This document shows, piece after piece, positions 61,191-64,000 of a DNA stretch of 64,000 bases. Source of the stretch: Pyropia haitanensis (Eukaryota > Rhodophyta > Bangiophyceae > Bangiales > Bangiaceae); contig SDUX01000004.1 of assembly GCA_008729055.1 (NCBI GenBank), positions 806,001 through 870,000 of the forward strand, read 5' to 3'. The notes under the pieces were generated by a model. It was given only the letters and a program-made list of their open reading frames with translations. It was not told the origin of the DNA and did no database searches. Made by a program: the position numbers and the translations under genes. The stretch's first letter is position 1. Every line of letters begins with the position of its first letter.

Positions 61191-63773
61191 CTACTGTGGC
61201 TTGATCCTCTTGGGCTCGCTCGCCTCGGCGCTGCCCGCGTCCGCGTCGTTTGCGCCCTCGAGCGCGCGCTTCCCGTTCGTGTGCGGGACGGTGCAGCCCG
61301 CATCCGCACAGCCGCCAGCGTCTCCGCCGCTGGCAGGCGCCACCGCCGCCGCCTCGCCAGTGCCATCGGCCTCTGCCTCGGACTCACTGTCCTCGTCGCT
61401 CCCGTCCGAGCCGCTGTTGTCCCCATCGTCGCTGTCCTCGTCGCTCCAGCTGTCCAGCCCGTCTGGCAGCAGCGCCCACTGGCGGCTGCCCAGTGCGTAC
61501 TCCTGGTCGGTCAGCAGAGCCGCGTCCAACACCCGCTCCACCGCCGGCCGCGACATGCCCCGCCCAATCAGCACCACCTCTTGCCGGCGGTCGCCGAGCG
61601 CCGGGTCAAAGTCACCCAGCGCGGAGGCCGCAAACGCGTCCGGTTTCTCGGTGCCGGTGGGCTTCTCACCCGCCGCCGCCTCCTCCTTGCCCGCCCCGTC
61701 CTTGTCTGTTGCGCCTGGCGGCGTGGCCGCGGCGGTCGCCTCCTTGGCCAACAGCCGCGCGTCCGGCCCGGCCGTGGCGGCCACGTGCACCGGCACAGGT
61801 GCCCCAAACCGCTGCGCCGCCAGGCCCTGAAAGTACGGGTCTGTCACCAGCCAGGTGCCGCCCAGGCCGAGCGACCACGTTGCACCCGCCTTGGACAGCT
61901 CCCCAAACCGGTCGTGGCGGGTGGCCACCCACACAAACCCCTTGGCGCGGAGGACCGCCTCGCCCAGGCTGCACAGCGTGTCGAGGGCGGCCGCTAGGCG
62001 GGTGGGGTGGAACGGCCGCCGCCGCCGGTACACAAACGAGGACAGGTTGTACTCTTCCAACTCGGAGCGCGCCGCCGCCGCGCCAGCGTCTGCCGCGGTG
62101 CCCTGCCCGGCGGCGGCGGCGTCGGTAGCAGCGCCGCCGCCGCCGCTGGTGGTCCCATTGGCGGCCGCGGCACCGTCGCTGCCGGCGTCGGCGCGCATCT
62201 CGACCAGCCAGCCCGCTCCCCCCAGAACGGCCGCGTCATCAAACGCGTGCGTCGCCACCACCCGCCCGTACGGCACCCGCCCGTGCGACGCCTCCACCAC
62301 CACCGCCCCCCGGTTGAGCGCCCGCACCTGCGCGCGGACCACCGCGGTGGCGGCCGCGGACACGAGGTCCGTCTTGTTGAGGATGATGACATTGGCGTAC
62401 TCGACCTGCTCGATCAGCAGCTGCGACAGGGGGCGGTACTCTTCGGCATCGGCTGCCGCTGCAGCGTCCACCGACGCGGTGGGCGCCGCCGCCGCGTCTG
62501 CCGACGCGGCCCCGCCGGCCGCCGCACCGGCGGCGCCCGACGGGCCCCACCGGTCCACGGGCGCATCCGTGGTGGCGAGCATCTCCCCAAAGATGCTCAC
62601 GTCCACGACCGTCACCATCGTGTCGAGCGGCGCAATGTCGTTGAGAGCCACCTGCGGGGCGTCGCGGCGACGGCGGCTGGGTGCGGCGGCCGCAGCAGAA
62701 GAAGCGGTGGCGGTCACAGGGGGAGCGTCGGCGCCATTGTCAGCGGCGGCACCCCCACCCCCGCCGCCGCTCGCGACGGGCACAGCGGCGGCGGTGGGGT
62801 CGGAGGCGGGCGCGGGCGCGGGGTCCACCTCAAACCGGAAGCTCTCCGCGACGGGCCGCGGCTCCGCGACGCCCGTCGACTCGACGACGATGGCGTCAAA
62901 GGGCGGCGACGCCCGCGCCAGCTCGGTCAGGTGGGTGACCAGGTCGTCCCGGAGGGTGCAGCAGATGCACCCGTTTTGGAGCTCCACCATGGTCGGGGGG
63001 GCGGGGGGCGCGGAGGCGGCCGCCGCTGCCGATCCTGGCGGCCCCGCGCTGCCCGACCCGCCATTGGCGGTGCCCGGCGGCGCGGCGGCGGCGGCGGCGG
63101 GGGTGACCCGCCGGATGAGTGCCGCGTCGATATTGATCTCGGCCATGTCATTGACGACAACCGCCAACCGCTGGCCGGCGGGGGCGGTGGTGAGGAGGTG
63201 GCGGAGGACGGTCGTCTTGCCGCTGCCGAGGAAGCCCGACAGGACTGTCACGCGGGGCCGCGGCGGCGGCGACGCCGCCACCGCCGCTGCCGGCGCTGCC
63301 AACGTCGCCACTGCCGGCGCTGGCCCTGCCGCTGCCACCGCCGGTGCTGCAGCACCTAGCGCTGCTGCCGCCGGCGATGCCGCCGCTGCCGCGGCTGGCG
63401 ACCCGTCAACGCCCGCGGGAGCGGCGGCCGCCATTATCTGGCCGCCGTCGACCAGAGGGGCGCTCGCAGGGAGGGGCGCTGCCGCCGCCACCGCCGCTGG
63501 CGCTGCCGGCGCTGCCGGAGCCGGCGTTTCGTTGGGGTCCGCTGGAGCGGCCGCGGCCGCCAATGTCCGGCTGGGGTCCAGCAGCAGAGGGCCGCCAGCA
63601 GGGAGACGCTGGGCGGCCAAAGGGGAGCACGCACGGGCGCCGCCGCTGGCGCGAGCAGGCGTCGAGAGCCTTGCCGCACCACCAAGACATGACCGTCGTC
63701 GCCGCCCACAGCCCACCGCCGGGGCACGTACCGGCCGCCCAGGCAGCAATGAGTCAAGGTCATAAATGTGCAA
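61191..63773 (-). CDS. CobW/G3E-family GTPase (COG0523), zinc-type metallochaperone candidate
   Basis: A P-loop GTPase of the G3E family; relatives insert or supply metal ions, and ZNG1 proteins deliver zinc. 860 residues, no intron. Motifs in order: Walker A SGFLGSGKTT (about 63209-63238), NDMAEINIDAALIRR, NGCICCTLRDDL with the metal-binding CxCC, ESTGVAEP, TVVDVSIFGE, and NKTDL (about 62366-62380). A CobW C-terminal domain follows (GFVWVATRHD, WSLGLGGTWLV, RRQEVVLIGRGM). Ala/Gly-rich inserts sit between motifs, one between the NDMAEIN helix and CICC. The C-terminus has a long Asp/Ser/Glu stretch (DSWSDEDSDDGD), then HTNGKRALEG and PKRIKPQ. The start is uncertain: 63773 (MHIYDLDS) gives a basic, transit-like N-terminus; 63434 (MAAAAPAG) gives a shorter one. 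Plastid targeting is possible only with the first. Confidence 0.94.
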   Translation of the reverse strand: MHIYDLDSLLPGRPVRAPAVGCGRRRRSCLGGAARLSTPARASGGARACSPLAAQRLPAGGPLLLDPSRTLAAAAAPADPNETPAPAAPAAPAAVAAAAPLPASAPLVDGGQIMAAAAPAGVDGSPAAAAAASPAAAALGAAAPAVAAAGPAPAVATLAAPAAAVAASPPPRPRVTVLSGFLGSGKTTVLRHLLTTAPAGQRLAVVVNDMAEINIDAALIRRVTPAAAAAAPPGTANGGSGSAGPPGSAAAAASAPPAPPTMVELQNGCICCTLRDDLVTHLTELARASPPFDAIVVESTGVAEPRPVAESFRFEVDPAPAPASDPTAAAVPVASGGGGGGAAADNGADAPPVTATASSAAAAAPSRRRRDAPQVALNDIAPLDTMVTVVDVSIFGEMLATTDAPVDRWGPSGAAGAAAGGAASADAAAAPTASVDAAAAADAEEYRPLSQLLIEQVEYANVIILNKTDLVSAAATAVVRAQVRALNRGAVVVEASHGRVPYGRVVATHAFDDAAVLGGAGWLVEMRADAGSDGAAAANGTTSGGGGAATDAAAAGQGTAADAGAAAARSELEEYNLSSFVYRRRRPFHPTRLAAALDTLCSLGEAVLRAKGFVWVATRHDRFGELSKAGATWSLGLGGTWLVTDPYFQGLAAQRFGAPVPVHVAATAGPDARLLAKEATAAATPPGATDKDGAGKEEAAAGEKPTGTEKPDAFAASALGDFDPALGDRRQEVVLIGRGMSRPAVERVLDAALLTDQEYALGSRQWALLPDGLDSWSDEDSDDGDNSGSDGSDEDSESEAEADGTGEAAAVAPASGGDAGGCADAGCTVPHTNGKRALEGANDADAGSAEASEPKRIKPQ

Positions 63774-64000
63774 ATTGGGTGATAAATGTGCAACGACAGG
63801 GCATTATCGCCCGGACGTTCGATGGGGAGCAAGCCGGCCGGACGGCTGTGGTGTGACCCCGACGTCAAAGGTACAGTGCAGGCGAAACATCATGCTGGTC
63901 GATCGACCGAGCGGAGTCCAACGGGGCGATAGCTCCGTGCATGACAAACAATAGAAAGATCCCTCCAAAAAGGACAGATAAATAATTTGAAACAAAAGTA
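63774..64000. other. Window end, upstream of the CobW/G3E gene
   Basis: 227 bp, AT-richer towards the end. It presumably holds promoter sequence of the minus-strand G3E gene. No gene is seen. Confidence 0.5.

Overview
The window is eukaryotic nuclear DNA. Genes are very GC-rich and intron-poor, with long homopolymer G/C runs and Ala-, Gly-, Pro- and Gln-rich spacers inside conserved proteins. The gaps between genes are less GC-rich. Only three genes show introns (275-370 bp in the two short-intron genes, longer in the kinase), all with GT..AG ends. Two proteins carry plastid-type presequences, and the kinase resembles the plant/algal CIPK (SnRK3) group. A GC-rich, intron-poor red alga of the Porphyra/Pyropia type (Bangiales) fits best; this is inference, at about 0.6.

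Layout. 0-7.5 kb: a giant SNF5/SMARCB1-type chromatin-remodelling subunit (+), interrupted only by frame changes at homopolymers. 9.9-10.2 kb: an internally deleted short-chain dehydrogenase remnant (+). 12.1-14.8 kb: a two-exon unrecognised Ser/Arg/Ala-rich protein (+). 15.3-16.8 kb: a three-exon glutathione peroxidase (-) with a presequence that looks thylakoid-lumen directed and a 19-nt micro-exon. 17.4-22.4 kb: an ABCC/MRP-type ABC transporter (-). 25.6-27.4 kb: a two-finger C2H2 protein (+). 29.3-35.6 kb: a three-exon CIPK/SNF1-like kinase (-) with an enormous low-complexity linker and a KA1-like tail. 38.7-39.7 kb: a 960-bp hAT-like element with an 8-bp target duplication. 40.4-42.5 kb: a bZIP factor (-). 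44.9-46.5 kb: a TMEM120/TMPIT membrane protein (+). 47.4-50.5 kb: a protein joining a NudC-like CS domain, Sel1/TPR repeats and a C-terminal membrane anchor (-). 53.1-54.4 kb: a class II HAD-like hydrolase with a transit-like N-terminus (+). 54.8-61.2 kb: a near-perfect inverted repeat of two head-to-head CDC48/p97 genes around a 671-bp unique spacer. 61.2-63.8 kb: a CobW/G3E metallochaperone-type GTPase (-).

The genes look like an ordinary eukaryotic mixture (chromatin, signalling, transport, redox, proteostasis, metal handling) and not a pathway cluster. The most unusual structures are the CDC48 palindrome, the hAT-like element, the CS-Sel1-anchor protein and the expanded SNF5 and kinase proteins. 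Several conserved proteins change frame exactly at G or C homopolymers. That points to base-count errors in the assembly more than to broken genes, so exact lengths of those proteins are uncertain.
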